Shown here: piece after piece, positions 1 through 5,266 of the stretch
Position numbering within the stretch: the first letter of the stretch is position 1
Layout of the letters: each line of letters begins with the position of its first letter
From: Magnetovibrio sp.
GTDB lineage: Bacteria; Pseudomonadota; Alphaproteobacteria; Rhodospirillales; Magnetovibrionaceae
Length of the DNA: 5,266 nt
Assembly: GCA_016763255.1 (NCBI GenBank)
Contig: JAESUA010000082.1
Coordinates: 1 to 5,266 of the forward strand
Direction: 5' to 3'
Notes under the pieces: generated by a model
The model's input: the letters and a program-made list of their open reading frames with translations, nothing else
What the model was told of the DNA's origin: nothing
Database searches by the model: none
Position numbers and translations under genes: made by a program

Positions 1-59
1 CCGATGCCGCCGATGCCGACGAAATGAATGGTGCCGATGGAAAGTGGTAAAGCTCTCAT
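1..59 (-). CDS. murC: UDP-N-acetylmuramate--L-alanine ligase MurC (5' end only)
   Basis: Only the first 19 codons plus two bases are in the window; the rest lies beyond the left edge. The translated start is MRALPLSIGTIHFVGIGGI. It contains the HFVGIGGIG-type glycine-rich loop that opens the N-terminal Rossmann-like UDP-binding domain of MurC. MurC is the cytoplasmic, ATP-dependent ligase that adds L-alanine to UDP-MurNAc, the first step of stem-peptide assembly. The ATG (59-57) overlaps the murG stop TGA (58-56) as ATGA, and a good Shine-Dalgarno sequence lies nine bases upstream, which supports this start. The position after murG is the usual one in proteobacterial dcw clusters. The call rests on a short but very characteristic N-terminus plus context. 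Nothing can be said about the catalytic and C-terminal domains. Confidence 0.93.
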   Translation of the reverse strand, partial: MRALPLSIGTIHFVGIGGI

Positions 60-1177
60 ACTTCGGCGCTCCCTTGTTGTTTGTGCCCGACGAGGTTTTC
101 AACCAAATCGGCAAGATGTTTGGCGGCATCGGCGCGACCCACGTCACGCGCGCACCGGGCGGCTTTTTCCAATACGGCGGGCAGTCCCAGCAATGAGTCC
201 AAACGCACCGCTAGGTTGTCCGGGGTAAAGGTATCCTGGGGCATAATCCACCCCGCGCCCGCCGCATCCACGGCCTGGGCATTGAACGTTTGATGATCGT
301 CGGCGGCGTAAGGATACGGCACCAAGATAGAAGGCCTGCCGACGGCGAGGGCTTCGGACACGGATGATGCACCGGCACGCGAGATCATCAAATGGGCTTT
401 GGCCATGCGTTCGGGCACATCATCGATAAAGGTCGCAAGATGGGCGCAAATGCCATTTTCAGCGTACGCCCGCTTAACCGCATCCATGTCTTCGTCGCGA
501 CACTGCTGGGTAACCTCCAAGCGATTCTTAATTTCATCAGGAAGCTTGGCCAAGGCCGCGGGCACCACTTGGGAAAGCACCGTCGCACCTTGCGATCCTC
601 CCAGAACCAAGATACCCAACGCGGCATCGCCCTCCGTATTTGGGTAAGGAGCATCACATTTTGCGGCGATGGGGGCGCGCACCGGCATACCGGTCAAAGA
701 CACCTTTGCCAGCGCCGCATTGGGCAAGCCTTGAGTGTCGGCAAAAGAAGTGGCAATGGATTTCACCCGTCCGGCGAGCAAGCGATTGGCCCGGCCCAGC
801 AACGCGTTTTGTTCATGGATGGCGGTAGGAACAGCGGTGAACGTCGCCGCCATCATGGTTGGTACAGACGCATAACCGCCAAAACCAACCACCGCATCAG
901 GCTGGAGATTTTTCAGCAAGCGCCACGCCTGCCATGTTCCAAGGCCCAGCTCGACAACACTCTTGATGCGCGCGGGCACACTTTTTCCGGCGATGCCACC
1001 GGCGAGGATGTGATGGGTTTCCAACGCGCCCAACGCCCCGCCATAAGCTTGTCCGCGTTTATCGGTGACAAGTCCAAGGCGAAAGCCGCGATCCATCAAC
1101 TCGGATGCCAAGGCTTCGGCCGGAAACACATGTCCACCGGTACCGCCCGCAGCCAAAAGAACGTGAGGTTTTTTCAT
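56..1177 (-). CDS. murG: Lipid II synthase MurG (undecaprenyl-PP-MurNAc-pentapeptide:UDP-GlcNAc transferase)
   Basis: MurG is a peripheral glycosyltransferase on the inner face of the cytoplasmic membrane. It transfers GlcNAc from UDP-GlcNAc to lipid I, making lipid II. The 373-residue protein is complete and slightly longer than E. coli MurG (355). Visible motifs, in order: the first glycine loop GGTGGH (residues 11-16); GFGGY (98-102); HEQN (121-124); the second glycine loop GGSQGA (193-198), opening the C-terminal, nucleotide-sugar-binding domain; SRAGASSVSE (266-275); and PYPYAADDHQ (287-296). This is the two-domain GT-B layout of the family. The ATG (1177-1175) overlaps the ftsW stop as ATGA, and the protein begins a few residues before the first glycine loop, so the start is well placed. 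Upstream bases are G-rich (GGGGCGGCGG) but lack an AGGAG-like site, so initiation probably depends on coupling to ftsW. The 3' end overlaps murC by four bases. No key motif is missing. Confidence 0.98.
   Translation of the reverse strand: MKKPHVLLAAGGTGGHVFPAEALASELMDRGFRLGLVTDKRGQAYGGALGALETHHILAGGIAGKSVPARIKSVVELGLGTWQAWRLLKNLQPDAVVGFGGYASVPTMMAATFTAVPTAIHEQNALLGRANRLLAGRVKSIATSFADTQGLPNAALAKVSLTGMPVRAPIAAKCDAPYPNTEGDAALGILVLGGSQGATVLSQVVPAALAKLPDEIKNRLEVTQQCRDEDMDAVKRAYAENGICAHLATFIDDVPERMAKAHLMISRAGASSVSEALAVGRPSILVPYPYAADDHQTFNAQAVDAAGAGWIMPQDTFTPDNLAVRLDSLLGLPAVLEKAARCARDVGRADAAKHLADLVENLVGHKQQGSAEV
69..75 (-). promoter_or_regulatory. Ribosome binding site of murC
   Basis: On the minus strand this reads AAGGGAG, nine bases before the murC ATG and inside the last codons of murG. 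It is a purine-rich match to the anti-Shine-Dalgarno sequence at normal spacing. It supports the ATG at 59-57 as the murC start and suggests that murC can recruit ribosomes itself as well as by coupling to murG termination. Confidence 0.7.
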
Positions 1178-2310
1178 ATCCGCCGCCCCATCAACTGTTG
1201 TGATCCTGGTCGCACGCGGGTCAACGCCAGCACCATGCCCATGCCCAACGCCAGCGCCAAGGTGCTCGATCCGCCATAACTGATGAACGGCAAGGTCATG
1301 CCCTTGGGCGGGATAAGGTTGGTGGTCGAGGCGATGTTGATGATTGCCTGCAGGGCAAACTGTGTCAGCAATCCAGCCACCGCGACCATGACAAAAAAGT
1401 CACTGTCTTTGAACACCCGAGCAAAACCGCGCAACACCACAAAGCCAAATAAGATCACGATCAACAAACACAGCAACAGGCTAAACTCTTCGCCGGCGAC
1501 CGCCAAAATAAAATCGGTGTGGGCATCGGGTAGTACTTCTTTGACGCGGCCTTCACCTGGACCACGGCCAAACAAACCACCGTTCTCAAATGCATCGAGG
1601 GATTTTTCCACCTGATAGCCCTTGCCACTGGCCGGGTCCAAGAAACGATCGATACGCGAACGCACATGACCAAAACTCAAATACGCGCCAAAGCCACCCA
1701 AAATGAACAACAGCGCAACAGCGCCGACCAACACCAACGGCAGACCGGCGATAAAGAACTGCACCGCCCACACGCACGCCACCACGATCGACATGCCAAA
1801 ATCGGGCTGCAACATAAGCAAACCCACTACCACGACAAACAAGAAGATCGCAATGGCATAACCCGGAACATCTTCATCGAGCTTTTGCGCCGAAAACATC
1901 CATGCTGCGACAACGGCAAAGCTTGGCTTGATAAATTCAGACGGTTGAAGCGAGAACCCGGCGATCGAAAGCCACCGCGTCGCACCCTTGGTTTCAACAC
2001 CAAGGAACAACACCGCAACCATCGCCAATACCGAGCCGACAAATACAAACAATGCCAACCGGCGCACGCTACGCGGCGTCAACATCGACACCCCGACCAT
2101 GACGATCAAGGCCATCGGTAAAAAGACAAAGTGACGGCGCACAAAATGATAACTGTCCAACCCGATGCGGTCCGCCACCGCTGGCGAAGCGGCCAAAACC
2201 AAGATCGCCCCCAATGCCGCGATGATGATCACGCACACCAACGTCAGTCGATCGATGGTCCACCACCATTGGCTCAAAACGGATGTATCTGTACGCGTGA
2301 AGGTGCTCAT
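1174..2310 (-). CDS. ftsW: Septal peptidoglycan glycosyltransferase FtsW (SEDS family)
   Basis: FtsW is a multi-pass inner-membrane protein that polymerises lipid II into glycan strands at the division site, working with the class B penicillin-binding protein FtsI. The 378-residue protein shows about ten hydrophobic segments by eye: near residues 20-41, 59-77, 84-104, 128-141, 150-167, 170-188, 190-212, 272-296, 305-327 and 344-366. The longest non-membrane stretch is about 213-270. SEDS motifs are KGATRWLSIAG (108-118) with QPSEFIKPS (122-130), the loop motif LPDAHTDF (260-267), and PPKGMTLPFISYGGSS (334-349). Asp266 in the loop motif lines up with the catalytic Asp297 of E. coli FtsW, and Glu258 with its Glu289. 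The N-terminus is short, without a long cytoplasmic extension. The neighbours murD and murG, together with the motif set, favour FtsW over the elongation paralogue RodA. The gene overlaps murD and murG by ATGA at its two ends. Confidence 0.97.
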   Translation of the reverse strand: MSTFTRTDTSVLSQWWWTIDRLTLVCVIIIAALGAILVLAASPAVADRIGLDSYHFVRRHFVFLPMALIVMVGVSMLTPRSVRRLALFVFVGSVLAMVAVLFLGVETKGATRWLSIAGFSLQPSEFIKPSFAVVAAWMFSAQKLDEDVPGYAIAIFLFVVVVGLLMLQPDFGMSIVVACVWAVQFFIAGLPLVLVGAVALLFILGGFGAYLSFGHVRSRIDRFLDPASGKGYQVEKSLDAFENGGLFGRGPGEGRVKEVLPDAHTDFILAVAGEEFSLLLCLLIVILFGFVVLRGFARVFKDSDFFVMVAVAGLLTQFALQAIINIASTTNLIPPKGMTLPFISYGGSSTLALALGMGMVLALTRVRPGSQQLMGRRI

Positions 2311-3692
2311 ATTTTTGCATCCCCCAGGCGTTGGACGAGGCCGCGAAACACATCACCACGATGTTCAAAGCTGCTAAATTGATCAAACGAAGCACATGCG
2401 GGCGAAAGCAACACCGTCGCACCATCAAAACCATCGGCTTGCGCGGCAGCCAAAGCGGCCTTGGTGGCAGATTCAAGATCGGTGCAGATTTTCACCTCAA
2501 CCTTGCCATCCAACTGGGCGGCAAAATCCGCTGCGGCTTCACCAATCAAGAAGGCGCGGCGCACAGATCCCAACAACGGATCCAATCCATCAAGCCCGCC
2601 ATCCTTGGCCTGCCCACCGGCGATCCAATATATGTTTTCGTAACAGCCCAAGGCATGGGCGGTGGCTTCTGCGTTGGTGGCTTTGCTGTCGTTAACAAAT
2701 GCAACCTCACCAACATTCAACAGACGTTCTTGGCGATGGGCAAGACCGGGAAAGGTTTTGATGCCCTCAACGATCAAGTCCGCATCAATATCCATCACCC
2801 GCGCAGCCGCATAGGCCGCGGCGATATTTTGGGCGTTATGACGCCCGGGTAGTTGCGTCAAATCACTAAGGTCCATCACCACCCGTGCATCACCGCCGAT
2901 ATCATCGATCAACTTTGCACCTTCGATATAAACTCCGCCGGGGGCCTTTTGTGCTGAACTGATGGGCAAAACAGTTCGGTTCTTAAAGGCCTTCAGCTCT
3001 GCATAAATTTCGCGGCACACTTCATCGTCAATGCCGACGATGGCGGTGTCGCCTACGCCTTGGGCGCGAAAAATGCTTTTCTTGGCTTGAACGTAACCGT
3101 GCATGCCGCCGTGGCGGTCCAGGTGATCGGGGGTGATGTTCAACACCACCGCGACCTTAAAACGCGCCGACGGGCACAGTTCCAACTGATACGACGACAG
3201 CTCCAGCACATACACGCCTTCGTGTTCCATCATCGCCATGTCACAAATGGCGGGACCCAGGTTGCCACCCACTTCAACATCAAATTCGGTTTGCTCAAAA
3301 ATATGGCCGAGCAAGGCGGTGGTGGTGGATTTACCGTTGGTGCCGGTGATCGCCAGCCTCGGCGCTTGTGCACCTGAAGTGGTCAAAAGCTCCACATCGC
3401 CGATGATCGGCACCCCGGCATCTTTGGCCAAATGCGCGGCGGGGTGGGCGGTGGGAAATGTGTGGGGAATTCCGGGGCTGAGCACCAAGGCATCCATCTG
3501 CGCCCAATTGATCCGTTCTAGTTCGCGCACCGGGATGCCTTCGGCCTCGGCTGCCGCACGCGCGGCTTCACCATCATCCCACGCCAAGACACGTGCGCCG
3601 CTGCGACACAATGCGCGCGCAGCCGCCAAGCCCGATCGGCCAAGACCGACGACAACAACATGTTTATTGGCATATCCTTCACACGAAATCAT
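2307..3692 (-). CDS. murD: UDP-N-acetylmuramoyl-L-alanine--D-glutamate ligase MurD
   Basis: MurD is a cytoplasmic Mur ligase that adds D-glutamate to UDP-MurNAc-L-Ala at the cost of ATP. The protein has 461 residues, against 438 in E. coli, and is complete. The N-terminal UDP-binding domain opens with HVVVVGLGRSG (11-21) and includes LSPGIP (71-76). The central ATPase domain has the P-loop GTNGKSTTT (117-125), ELSSYQL (164-170) and NITPDHLDRH (185-194). Lys204, in QAKKSIF, lines up with the carbamylated Lys198 of the E. coli enzyme. The C-terminal domain shows NDSKATN (334-340), SPACASFDQF (430-439) and HRGDVF (444-449). The start is the first possible one: the mraY stop TAG (3707-3705) lies in the same frame four codons upstream, and no other start codon lies between. 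The gene overlaps ftsW by ATGA. All expected Mur ligase motifs are present. Confidence 0.98.
   Translation of the reverse strand: MISCEGYANKHVVVVGLGRSGLAAARALCRSGARVLAWDDGEAARAAAEAEGIPVRELERINWAQMDALVLSPGIPHTFPTAHPAAHLAKDAGVPIIGDVELLTTSGAQAPRLAITGTNGKSTTTALLGHIFEQTEFDVEVGGNLGPAICDMAMMEHEGVYVLELSSYQLELCPSARFKVAVVLNITPDHLDRHGGMHGYVQAKKSIFRAQGVGDTAIVGIDDEVCREIYAELKAFKNRTVLPISSAQKAPGGVYIEGAKLIDDIGGDARVVMDLSDLTQLPGRHNAQNIAAAYAAARVMDIDADLIVEGIKTFPGLAHRQERLLNVGEVAFVNDSKATNAEATAHALGCYENIYWIAGGQAKDGGLDGLDPLLGSVRRAFLIGEAAADFAAQLDGKVEVKICTDLESATKAALAAAQADGFDGATVLLSPACASFDQFSSFEHRGDVFRGLVQRLGDAKI
2320..2325 (-). promoter_or_regulatory. Ribosome binding site of ftsW
   Basis: The minus strand reads GGGGGA nine bases before the ftsW ATG, within the final codons of murD. 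An out-of-frame ATG (2320-2318) starts at the last base of this site, but it is not in the ftsW frame. The site supports the start at 2310. It is G-rich and not a perfect AGGAG, so its strength is uncertain. Confidence 0.5.
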
Positions 3693-3695
3693 GGG

Positions 3696-3699
3696 CCTT
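3696..3699 (-). promoter_or_regulatory. Possible weak ribosome binding site of murD
   Basis: The minus strand reads AAGG here, with only three bases (CCC) before the murD ATG, closer than usual. A second candidate, GAGG at 3711-3708, overlaps the end of mraY but is 15 bases from the ATG, farther than usual. Neither is well spaced, so murD may rely partly on ribosomes terminating at mraY. This is inferred from spacing alone. Confidence 0.35.
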
Positions 3700-3704
3700 T
3701 TTGC

Positions 3705-4793
3705 CTACCTCAACTTCAATGTGGACAGACCGACCAACGCCAAGATGGTGGCGATGATCCAAAAACGAACAACAATGGTGGACTCAGCCCACCCCTTCTT
3801 TTCAAAGTGATGATGCAGTGGTGCCATGCGAAACACACGTTTTCCGGTTAGCTTGAACGAAACCACCTGCACGATCACAGACACGGTTTCCAAAACAAAC
3901 AAACCACCGACGATGGCCAGCACCAGTTCATGCTTGGTGATCACGCTAACGGTACCCAAGGCACCGCCCAAGGCCAACGATCCGGTATCGCCCATGAATA
4001 CTTTGGCTGGCGGGGCGTTAAACCACAAGAAACCCAAGCCGCCACCGATCAACGCGCCCAAGAAAATCGCCAACTCACCGGTGCCCGGCACGTAATGCAA
4101 TTGCAGATATCCGGCAAATACGGTGTTACCGACCAAGTAGGCGATCAGTATAAATACCCCGGATGCGATCATCACCGGTACGATGGCCAAACCATCCAAA
4201 CCATCGGTCAAGTTGACGGAATTCGAAGACCCGACCATGACAAAGATGGCGAACACCGGGAAGAACCATGCCAGCTGCACCAGCGTATCTTTTAAGAACG
4301 GTACCGCCAACGTGGTTTCCAAATCAGCCGGCATCAAACGCATGATCCAAACCACGGCGGCCAAAGCAAAGGCAACTTGCAACAACAACTTAACCCTACC
4401 GGGCAAACCTTTGTGGTTGCGGCGGCTGACCTTTAGATAATCATCCAAAAAACCGATCACGCCATAAGACACCGTGACGCCCAGCGCCACCCACACAAAG
4501 CCATTGGACAAATCGACCCACAATAAAGTTGAAACCACCAAGGCGATGAGGATCATCAACCCGCCCATGGTCGGCGTGCCCTGCTTGGTCAGCAAATGGC
4601 TTTCGGGACCATCCGCACGGATCGGCTGACCGCCCTTTTGGCGCATGTGCAACGCGCGGATCAAATACGGCCCCATAACAAAGCTGATGATCAAGGCCGT
4701 CATCACCGCACCGCCGGTGCGAAACGTCAAATAGCGAAACACATTGAAGATCGGGAACTGATCCGCCAGCGGGAATAATAAAGAGTACAGCAT
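3705..4793 (-). CDS. mraY: Phospho-N-acetylmuramoyl-pentapeptide transferase MraY (lipid I synthase)
   Basis: MraY is an integral inner-membrane enzyme that transfers phospho-MurNAc-pentapeptide from UDP to undecaprenyl phosphate, giving lipid I. The 362-residue protein matches the family length (360 in E. coli) and has about ten hydrophobic segments. Conserved cytoplasmic-loop motifs are all present: [13 protein letters not shown] (66-78); GFLDDYLKV (114-122) with the paired Asp117 and Asp118; [13 protein letters not shown] (191-203) with Asp197 and Asp200; [16 protein letters not shown] (258-273) with Asp269; and [13 protein letters not shown] (323-335) with the His triplet 327-329. These acidic residues and histidines are the Mg2+ and substrate-binding set known for the family. 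The ATG (4793-4791) is two bases after the murF stop and has a well-spaced ribosome binding site. The N-terminus [13 protein letters not shown] is typical of full-length MraY, so the start is secure. It ends TAG, 12 bases before murD. Confidence 0.98.
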   Translation of the reverse strand: MLYSLLFPLADQFPIFNVFRYLTFRTGGAVMTALIISFVMGPYLIRALHMRQKGGQPIRADGPESHLLTKQGTPTMGGLMILIALVVSTLLWVDLSNGFVWVALGVTVSYGVIGFLDDYLKVSRRNHKGLPGRVKLLLQVAFALAAVVWIMRLMPADLETTLAVPFLKDTLVQLAWFFPVFAIFVMVGSSNSVNLTDGLDGLAIVPVMIASGVFILIAYLVGNTVFAGYLQLHYVPGTGELAIFLGALIGGGLGFLWFNAPPAKVFMGDTGSLALGGALGTVSVITKHELVLAIVGGLFVLETVSVIVQVVSFKLTGKRVFRMAPLHHHFEKKGWAESTIVVRFWIIATILALVGLSTLKLR

Positions 4794-4795
4794 GG

Positions 4796-5266
4796 CTAGG
4801 CCTCGCCCTTAGTTGGGTTTGAATTGTCGAGAGATTTAAGCGCCGTGACCACGCGGTTCATGTGCATGCCCGCAGACCCTTTGACCATCACCACATCACC
4901 GGGGTGCACGGCCTTGGCTACGATATCGACCAACACGTCAGATGTGGCGCAATGGCGTCCACGGCGTGTTTCAGGCAAAACATCCCAAAGATGTTTCATC
5001 GCATCACCGGCCAAAAACACCAGATCAATTTTATTGTCTTCAAGCACCGATGCGATCTCGGCATGCATGGCGGGCGTGTCCTCACCCATTTCCAGCATGT
5101 CACCCAAAACCGCAATCCGCCGACCTTTTTTAGCAACTGGTTGCTCGCCAAGTACGGCTAAGGCGGCGCGCAAGGCTTCGGGGCTGGCGTTATAGCTTTC
5201 GTCGATCAGCAAAAAATGTGCGCCATCAAGGAGAACCTCAAAGCGTTCGCCACGTCCACTGGGGGC
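4796..5266 (-). CDS. murF: UDP-N-acetylmuramoyl-tripeptide--D-alanyl-D-alanine ligase MurF (C-terminal part)
   Basis: This is the 3' part of murF: 156 codons plus the stop TAG (4798-4796), open to the right edge. MurF adds D-Ala-D-Ala to UDP-MurNAc-tripeptide in the cytoplasm, completing the pentapeptide precursor that MraY uses. E. coli MurF has 452 residues, so roughly the last third is seen: the end of the central ATPase domain and all of the C-terminal domain. Motifs in fragment numbering are GRGERFEV (4-11), [13 protein letters not shown] (19-31, the DxxYNANP-type motif), the conserved LGDMLEMGE (54-62) followed by a histidine at 68, and VKGSAGM (128-134). The frame continues without a stop through 5213-5266, so the TTG at 5212-5210 is an internal leucine codon and not a start. 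E. coli MurF has Arg where the KGSAGM stretch has Ala; I do not regard this as a defect. The stop is two bases from mraY. Confidence 0.97.
   Translation of the reverse strand, partial: APSGRGERFEVLLDGAHFLLIDESYNASPEALRAALAVLGEQPVAKKGRRIAVLGDMLEMGEDTPAMHAEIASVLEDNKIDLVFLAGDAMKHLWDVLPETRRGRHCATSDVLVDIVAKAVHPGDVVMVKGSAGMHMNRVVTALKSLDNSNPTKGEA
4801..4809 (-). promoter_or_regulatory. Ribosome binding site of mraY
   Basis: The minus strand reads AGGGCGAGG, with the GAGG core at 4804-4801 seven bases before the mraY ATG and within the last codons of murF. This is the best-placed Shine-Dalgarno sequence in the window and confirms the mraY start. Confidence 0.7.

Noticed and set aside
1..22. Repeated GATGCCG-type units at the left edge, considered as a repeat element.
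   Set aside because: They are the codons of the MurC glycine-rich loop GIGGIG, so the repetition comes from the protein sequence.
392..1279. Long plus-strand open frame (295 codons) opposite murG and the end of ftsW.
   Set aside because: It lies wholly antisense to two clearly identified genes, and its product is rich in Arg, His and Gly with no recognisable domain. Long antisense frames are common opposite conserved genes with moderately high GC content.
1666..2121. Plus-strand open frame (151 codons) opposite ftsW, very rich in His, Arg, Gln and Lys.
   Set aside because: This composition is what results from reading the complement of codons for hydrophobic membrane segments. It has no motif and no independent support.
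2331..2852. Plus-strand open frame (173 codons) opposite murD.
   Set aside because: It is antisense to the conserved C-terminal domain of MurD and shows no family features; it is a shadow of the real gene.
3238..3810. Plus-strand open frame (190 codons) opposite the 5' part of murD and the end of mraY.
   Set aside because: It covers the complement of the MurD P-loop and N-terminal domain and runs across the mraY-murD junction, with no recognisable domain. It is a shadow.
4794..4806. Short palindromic bases around AGGCCT at the murF-mraY junction, considered as a terminator or operator.
   Set aside because: The arms are only a few bases long and there is no T-run. The bases are accounted for by the murF stop and the mraY ribosome binding site.
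5210..5212. Possible TTG start giving a short 138-residue protein at the right edge.
   Set aside because: The frame continues upstream to the window edge with MurF-like sequence (GRGERFEV). TTG here encodes a leucine next to the conserved DESYNAS motif.

Overview
This window is a housekeeping piece of a bacterial division and cell wall (dcw) cluster. All genes lie on the minus strand and are read from right to left. In transcription order they are murF (3' part only), mraY, murD, ftsW, murG and murC (only the first 19 codons). The gene order, the protein lengths and the start of MurC (MRALPLSIGTIHFVGIGGI) fit an alphaproteobacterium, probably near Rhodospirillales. The class call is fairly firm. 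The order is an inference from remembered family resemblance, and no genus can be named from the sequence alone.

Layout: murF runs off the right edge (4796-5266). After 2 bases comes mraY (3705-4793), then a 12-base gap and murD (2307-3692). ftsW (1174-2310), murG (56-1177) and murC (1-59, running off the left edge) follow, and each overlaps the gene before it by the four bases ATGA. No intergenic region exceeds 12 bases, so there is no room between genes for a promoter or terminator. The block reads as one polycistronic unit whose promoter lies beyond the right edge.

How the genes work together: MurD adds D-glutamate to UDP-MurNAc-L-Ala, and MurF later adds D-Ala-D-Ala to finish the soluble UDP-MurNAc-pentapeptide. 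MraY moves the phospho-MurNAc-pentapeptide onto undecaprenyl phosphate (lipid I), and MurG adds GlcNAc (lipid II). FtsW is the SEDS glycosyltransferase that polymerises lipid II at the division septum. MurC makes UDP-MurNAc-L-Ala, the MurD substrate. In related clusters murE lies upstream of murF, and murB, ddl, ftsQ, ftsA and ftsZ lie downstream of murC; none of these is visible here.

I found no RNA gene, mobile element, CRISPR array, broken gene or unknown coding region, and no sign of a previously undescribed system. The only points worth a second look concern translation initiation at the gene junctions.
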